From Victivallales bacterium (lineage in GTDB: Bacteria > Verrucomicrobiota > Lentisphaeria > Oligosphaerales > Oligosphaeraceae): 5,212 bases of DNA. This document shows positions 1 through 5,212 of this stretch, piece by piece; the first letter of the stretch is position 1; every line of letters begins with the position of its first letter. The translations under genes were made by a program, and so were the position numbers. Location: the NCBI GenBank assembly GCA_017963875.1, contig JAGCTA010000401.1, positions 1 through 5,212 on the forward strand, written 5' to 3'. The notes beneath the pieces are model-generated. The model did not search any database. It was not told the origin of the DNA and saw only the letters and a program-made list of their open reading frames with translations.

Positions 1-2
1 AG

Positions 3-281
3 CCGTCGCGGATACAGTCAGTCCGCGTCATGCAGCATCGGTGGTTTCGCAGTTACGGCCTGAAGGAAGTGCGTGTTGTTGGAACGGATCGAGACGGCAA
101 CCAAGTTGGCCTTGGCAACATCATTCTGTCACAACCATATAACCTTCCTAAAGGCGAAGCGCATGATGCGCCGTTTGAAATCAAACTGGAGGATGAAACG
201 CCTGTTACCACTGTCCAGTTGGTCTTTACAGGCACGGGTGGTTATCTTGGACTGAACGAGGTGGAGTTCTTTGGCGAAATT
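3..281 (+). other. Domain: C-terminal part of a discoidin-like (F5/8 type C / CBM32-like) module
   Basis: The first ~90 codons read as the second half of a galactose-binding-like beta-sandwich. A strand (RIQSVRV) leads to a YGLKEVRV stretch, then a DxDGN turn, and the module closes with the typical LNEVEFFGE ending (residues about 76-83). In this family such modules bind terminal sugars and often sit on secreted hydrolases. The first half must lie left of the window. The family assignment comes from motif shape alone, so another jelly-roll carbohydrate-binding family is possible. Confidence 0.6.
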
Positions 282-3200
282 GTCAAAGAAAAGGCAAAGT
301 CAACTCAAAAACTCAATGTACTGGCTGAAAATGCGCGAGCGGAACTTCGCGTGTACAGGCATGGGGCATACTATGTGTTGGAAAACAAGTACAGCATCTA
401 TGCCGTCGATCCGCGCTATGGCGGTGCCTTGAGTTTTGCATGGGACAAGCAGACGAAGTCGAATCTAATCCGTTTTGCGGAAGTCGGTTCGTCATACGGA
501 CCGCTTTTCCAAGACCGTTTCCATCCTGGCGGTTCCGAAAACCGAGACATGTATCTCTACCGCGAATACAAGGCGGAAATCCTTAAGGACACTCCAGATG
601 TCAAACAGGTGCGCGTGTGGGGCACGGGACACAGCGGAATCTTCACAAGCGTTGAAATCAGCAAGACATACACGTTGACGCGAGATTCTTCTGTCATTGG
701 AGTCGATATCACTATCACCAATGGAAAGGACAATGTGATTCCGCTAAAGTATGGCTACTGGATGGCTGGCGGTCTTCACAGCGACACGGAGCCTTACAGC
801 AGAATCATTCCAGGCCAGACAAGTACGGAAGTTCGCCCAGGCGTCGGAGAATTCACCTCGATGGATTTCGTGTCGGGCTGGTGCGGCGGCATGGTGGGGG
901 GCAATTGCCTGGCGATATTGTTCCCGTATGAATATTCGCGTGAAATCTACTATTGGGGGGCGGACAAGTACAACGGAACCATTGAGACAAGATTCGGAGT
1001 CTATCCGATTGAGGCGGGCGGCAGTCTGACATACCATTGCGCCGTCGCGCCGTTCGGCGGGATTGGCATTCCAGACAAGGTGACGGAGACCGCAGCCTGC
1101 GCCATCGTTGACGATGCCATCAGCCTGCGCCTTTTCAAGTCAGGCACCTATTCGCTGCGAATCATGGAAGGCGAGGAAAAGGACGGCAAAGGAGTGTTTA
1201 CGCAAGCCGCAATGGTCGAACTACCGCCGAATGAAACAGGCGCAACGGTGCCGTTCAAGCGGACACGCCCGCTGCTACGCGTCGAACTTCTGCAAGGTGG
1301 CGAGACGGTTTTCTGGGCGGAAAAAAGCAACGGAGAGTACATTTTGCCGCAGGACTGTCCGCGAAAGCCTTCCAGCGAAGGCGGAGAAGCAAAATTGAAT
1401 TTGGATTTCCACTCCGATAGTTTCAAGACGGACGCGTGGAACTGGGGCGGAAAGTTTGCGAATGGCAAGCCGAAGGTCCTTTTCATCAATAACTTGCATG
1501 GCGGTATCAGGGAAGCCGTCGAACTATCGCGCCGTTTCGAGATTGATTTGACAACGAACTATGTCGCTGGATTTTGGTCATTGAGCGGCCATTGCATGTC
1601 ATTGAATACGCGGACATGCTTCAACGAACTTGGTAAGAAACTGAAGAAGGTCTACGATGTCATCATAGTTTCGGCGGACATCTGGGCAGAATTGCCCGAT
1701 AATGTCCTGAAGCCGCTTCTGGCGCAGGTCAGGAATGGCGCGGGCCTCATACTTGTTGGCGCGGAAGCACTGCCACAGGAACTCTCGGAACTGTTCCCGC
1801 AGGCGGACAAGGCCAAGTTCCGCTTCAGGGCGACATGGTCGGACAGCGACCATCCGCTGGCATCGTCGCTGCCATTGGCGCAGATGCCGCAGACGCGCTT
1901 CTTGCGCTATCAATTGACGGATGGTGTTATTGCAAAGAGCGGCGATATACCTGTGATTGCCGAGGCGAAATTGGGCAAGGGGCGTGTGTTCCTGTGCGCC
2001 TGGGAGACGAAAAAGCCGAATCCACAACATTCCAAATACAACGCATCCAGTTCCTTTCTGTTGCCGCTCGTCTATAAGGAGCATCCTGAAATAACGCACC
2101 GCTATTATGAATACCAGTATGCGCTGTTGGGACGGCTCGTCCAGGCGGCAGCAGGGCTGGAGACAGGCGTCAAGGCAAAGATCGAGGCATCGCAGACGAA
2201 GGCAACGGTTGCTGTCGTGGCCGCCGAACCACAGGATGTGGTTGTTCGATTGACGTTGCGTGACAAGTTTTCGCAAGTTATTGAACATCAGGAAAAAGCC
2301 GTTCGGCTTGAAAAGGGCAGGGGGCAGGAGATTGTCTTCAACTATGCGAAACCTGCGATGACGGGGACGTTTTTCGCGGATGTCGTCGTCTTGCGGAAAG
2401 ACGGTGCGGGGGCGCTTTGGTGGGGGGCAGGAACGGCGGTCAACGACACGCCAGCAATAACGAAGTTGGAGTTCCCAGCGAAAGTCTATCGTCTGAACGA
2501 GTCTGTGACGGGTCATGCGGAAGGCATCGGCACAGTGACAGCCGAACTATCGGATACGTATGGAAATGTTGTTGCTCGGATGGAAGGCAATGACTTCACG
2601 TTGCCGCTGGCCGATGTTCGAACGCCGAACGCGCGGCTAACGGTCAGGTTGCATGATGGCACTGGGGGCGTCACGGATCAATGTGTCAGGCGCATCGAGC
2701 TGTATTCTCCGCCAGACCCACGCATATTCAACATCGTTCTTGGCTGGCCAGGTTTCGCTGAAAAGGCTCCCGTCTATTTGCTGGACGACTTGCTCGGTAT
2801 TGCGAAAGACGTCTATGGCGTCACGGTTGCATCCGCTACCGATTCCTACACGGAGGCGTCCTTCGCCATGAACGCCATACGCGACAATGCCCTTCGATAC
2901 CACAACATCAACGGCGCAACCTACACTGACGGCAAATACCCCTTTGACAAGGACAAGAAGATAAATAGCAAATTCGACCTGATTCGCATTCCATGCCTCA
3001 GCAAGCCAGGCATGGAGGAACGGCTCTTCAAGGACGCGCATAGGCCTGGTTGGGCGGCCAAATACGGCGCAACCAATGTCGGCGGTCCCGATGAATCCAG
3101 TATGATCAGCGGTTTTGACGGTTGCTTCTGCGAAGACTGCCAGAAGGCGCTGCGCGAGTATCTCAAAACACAGTATCCGACGCTCGACGCGCTGAACAAG

Positions 3201-4931
3201 GCGTGGGAGACGTCTTTTGCATCATGGGACACGGTTGTCGCGCGGACCGCCGCGGAAATTCGCGCGGACGGTAGCAAGTCCTTCGCCACCTGGGTTGACC
3301 ATCGCACATTCAACGACATCAGCCGTGCGCGCTGCATCGGCATCATCCAACGCGGGATTCATGACATGGATGCCACGCTCGGTTATTCACTTTCGGGTAC
3401 CAGCGAGACGAATCCATGGAACGCCTGGGACTGGTATCTGCTGATGGATGAACTATATGCGTTCTCAAGTTATATTGGCGAGCAGACGATCCAGCAACTC
3501 AGTTTCGCAAAGCGCCCCATCAGGAACATGCCGTGGAGTGGCTACGACAAGGACCCTGATATGGAGGACTACTGCATGTTGAACAACCTGATGTTCGGCG
3601 CGGCTGGGCTCTCCATCTACGGCTGCAATTTCTATTTCTGCCCAGACTGGACGATTCCCGAAACAGGCATCGGTCTGCGGAACGTGATTCGACGCTATAC
3701 CAATGGCCCAGCAGAACTCATCATGGCGTCATCCTTTGCATTCGATCCGATAGCGTTCCATTATTCACCTGCATCTATCAAAGTCGATTGGATAACGGAT
3801 ACCGCGTTGATGCGCAATGCGTCCATCACAGGCTTCAAGGGGCTTTTCCAGGACGCGGGCTGCAACAATTCGTATATCGCCTACGGCGAACTTGAAAAAC
3901 GTCAATTGAAGGGCAACAGGATTATCGTCCTGCCAATGTCGCAGGCGCTCTCCGACGCTGAAATTGATTGTTTGGATGCGTTCGTCCGTGATGGCGGCAT
4001 TCTCCTTGCAGACATGATGCCAGGAACTTACGACCAGCACGGCATGCCACGTTCCAATACGACGCTGCTGAATCTTTTCGGCATTAAGAAACAGGGGAGT
4101 CTGTCTACGGGCGAGACAACGCTCTCGGGGCTGGATGGCTCACTGAAAGACCTGAATATGACCATCAATGTTTATGAGCAGGGGGTGGAGGCATCGACCG
4201 CCAAGCCGTTGGCGCATGTTCGTGGAAATGCTCCTGCTGTGCTTGTAAACAGCCACGGCAAGGGCAAAACGGTCTATTTTGCATGCAATCTGGTGGCGAG
4301 ATGCGGCGAACTTGGCGCACTGCGCAAGAGTGCGAAGAACGCTGCGATGATAGAGCCTATTGGACGGTTCATCGGCAGCCTCTTGGATGAGACCGCAATT
4401 CAGCCAGAGGCGACGGTGAACCTCGCTGCGACCAAAGTGATTGTCAGGCGTCTGGGAGCAGGAAAAATCATCGGCGTCATTCGAGACATCTCGCAGACGA
4501 AGAACTTTGACACGATGCCGCATGATGTTCCTGTCGTTCTCCGCGAAAAGGCGCATGTCTATGACCTTCTGGAACACAAGTACATCGGCTACACGGATAA
4601 GTTCGACTACCATTTTATCTCGACGACGCAGAGTGCTTTTATCCTGTTGCCATACCGCGCAACTGGCCTGACAGCGACTTACAAAGACGGCGCTGTTCGT
4701 ATTTCGCTTGACGCAGAAGGCGATGCCCCACGCATCAATCATATTTTCCAAACGGCCTTCATCGCTCCCGACGGTACGGAATCCCCTGCGTATTCGGGGC
4801 TCGTTTTCGGAAAGGGCACGTCGGCAGTCGTGCCTTTCAAAAAGCCGTTGAACAAGTCTGCAAAGGGCTGGAGCGTGCGGATTACCGATGCCGCTACCAA
4901 CGTGAGTACCATGCTGAAACTCGACGAGTGA
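3..4931 (+). CDS. Large multidomain GH42-like glycoside hydrolase (5' partial)
   Basis: This probably encodes a carbohydrate-active enzyme or carbohydrate-binding protein acting on galactosides or related glycans; the substrate is not determinable. The frame is open from base 3 to the TGA at 4929-4931 (1,642 codons). Residues are numbered from the Met at base 30. Visible modules are a discoidin-like tail (to about 83), a mutarotase-like beta-sandwich (about 96-345), a GATase1-like domain (about 480-662), Ig-like sandwiches (about 695-895), a GH42-like TIM barrel (about 897-1245), a trimerisation-like GATase domain (about 1250-1400) and a C-terminal beta-sandwich. E1022 with C989, C1032, C1034 and C1037 matches the GH42 acid/base and zinc-site layout. 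At well over 1,600 residues it is more than twice the usual GH42 length of roughly 650-700. The start is outside the window: Met 30 sits inside a predicted beta-strand of the discoidin domain and has no Shine-Dalgarno sequence. No operon partner is visible. The coding call is near certain, the GH42 relationship good, and the specific activity unknown. Confidence 0.93.
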   Translation, partial: PSRIQSVRVMQHRWFRSYGLKEVRVVGTDRDGNQVGLGNIILSQPYNLPKGEAHDAPFEIKLEDETPVTTVQLVFTGTGGYLGLNEVEFFGEIVKEKAKSTQKLNVLAENARAELRVYRHGAYYVLENKYSIYAVDPRYGGALSFAWDKQTKSNLIRFAEVGSSYGPLFQDRFHPGGSENRDMYLYREYKAEILKDTPDVKQVRVWGTGHSGIFTSVEISKTYTLTRDSSVIGVDITITNGKDNVIPLKYGYWMAGGLHSDTEPYSRIIPGQTSTEVRPGVGEFTSMDFVSGWCGGMVGGNCLAILFPYEYSREIYYWGADKYNGTIETRFGVYPIEAGGSLTYHCAVAPFGGIGIPDKVTETAACAIVDDAISLRLFKSGTYSLRIMEGEEKDGKGVFTQAAMVELPPNETGATVPFKRTRPLLRVELLQGGETVFWAEKSNGEYILPQDCPRKPSSEGGEAKLNLDFHSDSFKTDAWNWGGKFANGKPKVLFINNLHGGIREAVELSRRFEIDLTTNYVAGFWSLSGHCMSLNTRTCFNELGKKLKKVYDVIIVSADIWAELPDNVLKPLLAQVRNGAGLILVGAEALPQELSELFPQADKAKFRFRATWSDSDHPLASSLPLAQMPQTRFLRYQLTDGVIAKSGDIPVIAEAKLGKGRVFLCAWETKKPNPQHSKYNASSSFLLPLVYKEHPEITHRYYEYQYALLGRLVQAAAGLETGVKAKIEASQTKATVAVVAAEPQDVVVRLTLRDKFSQVIEHQEKAVRLEKGRGQEIVFNYAKPAMTGTFFADVVVLRKDGAGALWWGAGTAVNDTPAITKLEFPAKVYRLNESVTGHAEGIGTVTAELSDTYGNVVARMEGNDFTLPLADVRTPNARLTVRLHDGTGGVTDQCVRRIELYSPPDPRIFNIVLGWPGFAEKAPVYLLDDLLGIAKDVYGVTVASATDSYTEASFAMNAIRDNALRYHNINGATYTDGKYPFDKDKKINSKFDLIRIPCLSKPGMEERLFKDAHRPGWAAKYGATNVGGPDESSMISGFDGCFCEDCQKALREYLKTQYPTLDALNKAWETSFASWDTVVARTAAEIRADGSKSFATWVDHRTFNDISRARCIGIIQRGIHDMDATLGYSLSGTSETNPWNAWDWYLLMDELYAFSSYIGEQTIQQLSFAKRPIRNMPWSGYDKDPDMEDYCMLNNLMFGAAGLSIYGCNFYFCPDWTIPETGIGLRNVIRRYTNGPAELIMASSFAFDPIAFHYSPASIKVDWITDTALMRNASITGFKGLFQDAGCNNSYIAYGELEKRQLKGNRIIVLPMSQALSDAEIDCLDAFVRDGGILLADMMPGTYDQHGMPRSNTTLLNLFGIKKQGSLSTGETTLSGLDGSLKDLNMTINVYEQGVEASTAKPLAHVRGNAPAVLVNSHGKGKTVYFACNLVARCGELGALRKSAKNAAMIEPIGRFIGSLLDETAIQPEATVNLAATKVIVRRLGAGKIIGVIRDISQTKNFDTMPHDVPVVLREKAHVYDLLEHKYIGYTDKFDYHFISTTQSAFILLPYRATGLTATYKDGAVRISLDAEGDAPRINHIFQTAFIAPDGTESPAYSGLVFGKGTSAVVPFKKPLNKSAKGWSVRITDAATNVSTMLKLDE
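315..1067 (+). other. Domain: large beta-sandwich, galactose-mutarotase-like
   Basis: Residues about 96-345 alternate short beta-strands and turns rich in Tyr, Trp and Gly. They include a YTLTRDSSVIGVDITITN segment typical of mutarotase-like supersandwich folds in glycan-active enzymes. It ends with an EAGGSLTYHCAVAPFGG strand pair. Catalytic residues were not recognised. It may be structural or contribute to substrate binding. The fold assignment is an inference from strand pattern. Confidence 0.45.
1467..2015 (+). other. Domain: first GATase1-like alpha/beta domain
   Basis: Residues about 480-662 begin with a KPKVLFINN strand. They continue with YDVIIVSADIWAELP, then VRNGAGLILVGAEALP, then a SDSDHPLASSLP segment, and close with GKGRVFLCAWETK. 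This order (strand, 'D-V-I-I', 'G-G/A-G-L-I-L-V-G', 'DHP', 'GKGRV') is characteristic of class I glutamine amidotransferase-like domains found as non-catalytic modules in bacterial surface hydrolases. No Cys-His-Glu amidotransferase triad is apparent, so glutaminase activity is unlikely. Confidence 0.6.
2112..2714 (+). other. Domain: Ig-like beta-sandwich linker modules
   Basis: Residues about 695-895 show regularly spaced beta-strands, such as TKATVAVVAAEPQDVVVRLTL, AMTGTFFADVVVLRKDG and GIGTVTAELSDTYGNVVARM. The spacing is like that of one or two Ig-like or bacterial-macroglobulin-like repeats leading into the catalytic barrel. A preceding helix, YEYQYALLGRLVQAAAG (about 692-708), links them to the first GATase-like domain. 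They are probably spacers; no binding motif was recognised. Confidence 0.45.
2718..3764 (+). other. Domain: GH42-like (clan GH-A) TIM barrel with zinc-cysteine site
   Basis: Residues about 897-1245 start with a RIFNIVLGW first strand. C989 (base 2994) precedes the motif GPDESSMISGFDGCFCEDC (about 1019-1037), in which E1022 would be the acid/base and C1032-x-C1034-x-x-C1037 completes a zinc cluster. In the GH42 enzyme from Thermus strain A4 the equivalents are Cys106, Glu141, Cys150, Cys152 and Cys155. The Cys-to-Cys spacing here is 43 residues against 44 there. A helix typical of the family follows (ALREYLKTQYPTLDALNKAW). A MFGAAGLSIY segment corresponds to the GH42 'AhGAdgvlyF' strand. The Asn before the acid/base is replaced by Asp (D1021), and the nucleophile Glu is not obvious (see findings). 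Confidence 0.72.
3780..4230 (+). other. Domain: second GATase1-like domain, GH42 trimerisation-like
   Basis: Residues about 1251-1400 follow directly after the barrel, as the trimerisation domain does in GH42 enzymes. Key stretches are GFKGLFQDAGCNNSYI, the strand GNRIIVLPMSQALSDAEID, and DAFVRDGGILLADMMPGTYDQHG. The last matches the family pattern 'lr.FV..GG.lv.d...g..De.g', ending at the DQHG turn (residues 1335-1338). In GH42 proteins this domain mediates trimer formation around the active site. A later GKGKTVYFACNL segment (about residue 1411) probably belongs to its closing strand. Confidence 0.65.
4383..4928 (+). other. Domain: C-terminal beta-sandwich
   Basis: The last ~180 residues have a strand pattern like GH42 domain C plus an Ig-like tail: VIVRRLGAGKIIGVIRDIS, AHVYDLLEHKYIGYTDKF, FISTTQSAFILLPYR and finally GWSVRITDAATNVSTMLKLDE. 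The tail resembles the 'G.W.V.VTD..tG' ending common in secreted PVC-group hydrolases. No C-terminal anchor motif, membrane helix or sorting signal is present, so the visible C-terminus gives no anchoring signal. Confidence 0.5.
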
Positions 4932-4936
4932 AGCGG

Positions 4937-5038
4937 TTGTCCTGTGTCTCGGCGAAGCCCATGAAAACAGGGAACGCTGGACGCAAAATTAGAACTGCGT
5001 CTAGTAGTGGCCCCGCCATAACTTGTCCTGTGTCTTGG
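4937..5038 (+). repeat. Pair of 16-base direct repeats (15/16 identical)
   Basis: TTGTCCTGTGTCTCGG at 4937-4952 recurs as TTGTCCTGTGTCTTGG at 5023-5038, with one mismatch and starts 86 bases apart. The first copy begins six bases after the stop codon. The second copy forms the left arm of the perfect inverted repeat at 5030-5054; the first copy does not continue as a comparable palindrome. They may be two members of a dispersed intergenic repeat family, one degenerate, or binding sites. No function is assigned. Confidence 0.6.
4976..5005 (+). other. Stem-loop downstream of the stop codon
   Basis: Bases 4976-4984 (GCTGGACGC) can pair with 4997-5005 (GCGTCTAGT). This gives a 9-bp stem with two G-U pairs and a 12-base A/T-rich loop. 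It lies 45 bases after the TGA and is not followed by a T-run, so it is not a classical intrinsic terminator. It could act as an mRNA 3'-end stabiliser or be incidental. Confidence 0.3.
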
Positions 5039-5054
5039 ACAAAGTCCAAGACAC
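5030..5054. repeat. Perfect 11-bp inverted repeat with 3-base loop
   Basis: GTGTCTTGGAC (5030-5040), AAA (5041-5043) and GTCCAAGACAC (5044-5054) form a perfect hairpin, extendable by one G-U pair (5029/5055). As RNA it would be a stable stem-loop about 100 bases past the stop. It lacks a downstream U-tract, so terminator function is possible but not the textbook type. Alternatives are a palindromic intergenic repeat or a dimeric protein-binding site. Confidence 0.65.
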
Positions 5055-5085
5055 GCGATAGCTGAGAATTGGGGTCACTTGAAAA

Positions 5086-5119
5086 AGTAAATGCACATTT
5101 CTCGGAGTAAATGCACATT
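5086..5119 (+). repeat. Two tandem copies of a 14-base motif at 20-base period
   Basis: AGTAAATGCACATT occurs at 5086-5099 and again at 5106-5119, identical over 14 bases and separated by 6 bases. A reverse-complement copy of its core lies at 5151-5162. A 20-base period, about two helical turns, would place the copies on the same DNA face, as expected for sites bound by a protein such as a transposase or repressor. Confidence 0.75.
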
Positions 5120-5150
5120 GAACCTAAAGAAGAGGCGCGTTTACTGTGAC

Positions 5151-5162
5151 ATGTGCATTTAC
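5151..5162 (-). repeat. Inverted third copy of the 12-base motif
   Basis: ATGTGCATTTAC is the exact reverse complement of GTAAATGCACAT at 5087-5098 and 5107-5118. It lies 31 bases beyond the second direct copy. The two orientations make the motif look like facing ends or paired protein-binding sites rather than a simple tandem duplication. Confidence 0.7.
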
Positions 5163-5212
5163 CATGTCCAAAACCTTTTGTCGGTCGCTTTTTTTAGGCC
5201 GATGCGGTGCAT

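Larger units (their letters stand above)
5072..5162. mobile_element. Candidate IS21-type insertion-sequence end(s), no transposase visible
   Basis: IS21-family elements begin with TG, end with CA and carry short sequences repeated near each end. The repeated motif here fits: TGTGCATTTAC starting at 5152 (reading right), and on the opposite strand TGTGCATTTAC ending the left-hand block at 5117. A GGGTCACTT stretch (5072-5080) lies next to the repeats. An element could therefore begin at 5152 and extend beyond the right edge, while 5072-5117 would be a solitary or remnant end. No istA or istB sequence is in the window, and the assignment rests on repeat layout alone. Confidence 0.25.
4932..5212. 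other. Gene-free 3' region
   Basis: No convincing gene lies in these 281 bases. A minus-strand frame through 4894-5118 is mostly built from the hairpin and repeat motifs and overlaps the end of the main gene, so it is not called. At the right edge two very short frames remain open (plus from ATG 5164; minus from 5212 to TAA at 5161-5159), too short to judge. A T7 run at 5189-5195 lies in the loop of a weak 6-bp stem (5181-5186 with 5197-5202), which is not a terminator arrangement. Confidence 0.6.

Noticed and set aside
1599..2516. Minus-strand open frame of 305 codons inside the main gene
   Set aside because: It lies wholly antisense to a well-supported coding frame. Its translation is rich in Arg, Cys and Gln with no domain pattern, as expected of a shadow frame.
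2991..3015. 8-bp perfect inverted repeat (CCATGCCT...AGGCATGG) inside the gene
   Set aside because: Within coding sequence of the barrel; short enough to be incidental and explained by the encoded residues.
4140..4751. Minus-strand open frame of 203 codons opposite the C-terminal domains
   Set aside because: No recognisable fold or ribosome-binding site, and it is fully overlapped by the real gene.
4894..5118. Minus-strand open frame of 74 codons across the 3' region
   Set aside because: It overlaps the end of the main gene. Its start lies in the repeated motif and its body covers the hairpin and direct repeats; the protein has no recognisable feature.
5118..5145. Possible promoter TTGAAC, 16-base spacer, TTTACT
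   Set aside because: The -10 match is poor, and no confirmed gene follows within the window.
5181..5202. Possible terminator around the T7 run at 5189-5195
   Set aside because: The Ts are in the loop of a weak 6-bp stem rather than after it.
1..5212. CRISPR array, tRNA or rRNA genes
   Set aside because: No regularly spaced repeats beyond the two 20-base-period copies, and no tRNA-like cloverleaf or rRNA sequence recognised.

Overview
The window is almost entirely one very large protein-coding gene on the + strand, followed by about 280 bases of non-coding, repeat-rich DNA. The gene's frame is already open at the left edge and stops at 4931, giving 1,642 visible codons, so the true start and any signal peptide lie outside the window. 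Residue numbers below count the Met codon at base 30 as residue 1. That Met is only a numbering anchor, not a credible start.

The protein reads as a modular glycoside hydrolase. From N to C it has the tail of a discoidin-like (F5/8 type C, CBM32-like) domain, a large beta-sandwich resembling galactose-mutarotase/hydrolase N-terminal domains, a first GATase1-like alpha/beta domain, and Ig-like beta-sandwich modules. These are followed by a TIM-barrel domain related to GH42 beta-galactosidases, a second GATase1-like domain resembling the GH42 trimerisation domain, and a C-terminal beta-sandwich. The best evidence is a four-cysteine pattern (C989, C1032, C1034, C1037) with nearly the same spacing as the zinc site of GH42 enzymes, ten residues after a plausible acid/base Glu (E1022). 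The usual GH42 nucleophile Glu is not evident where expected, so the substrate and even the activity are uncertain.

The 3' region (4932-5212) holds no convincing gene. It has a 16-base direct repeat (15/16 identical), a 9-bp stem-loop, a perfect 11-bp inverted repeat with a 3-base loop, and three copies of a 12-base motif (two direct at a 20-base period, one inverted). The last set resembles the reiterated TG...CA ends of IS21-family insertion sequences, but no transposase is visible.

The organism cannot be fixed from this sequence. A very large multidomain GH42-like protein with moderate G+C would fit a polysaccharide-degrading member of the PVC group (Lentisphaerota, Kiritimatiellota or Verrucomicrobiota). 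This is an impression from architecture only, with low confidence.
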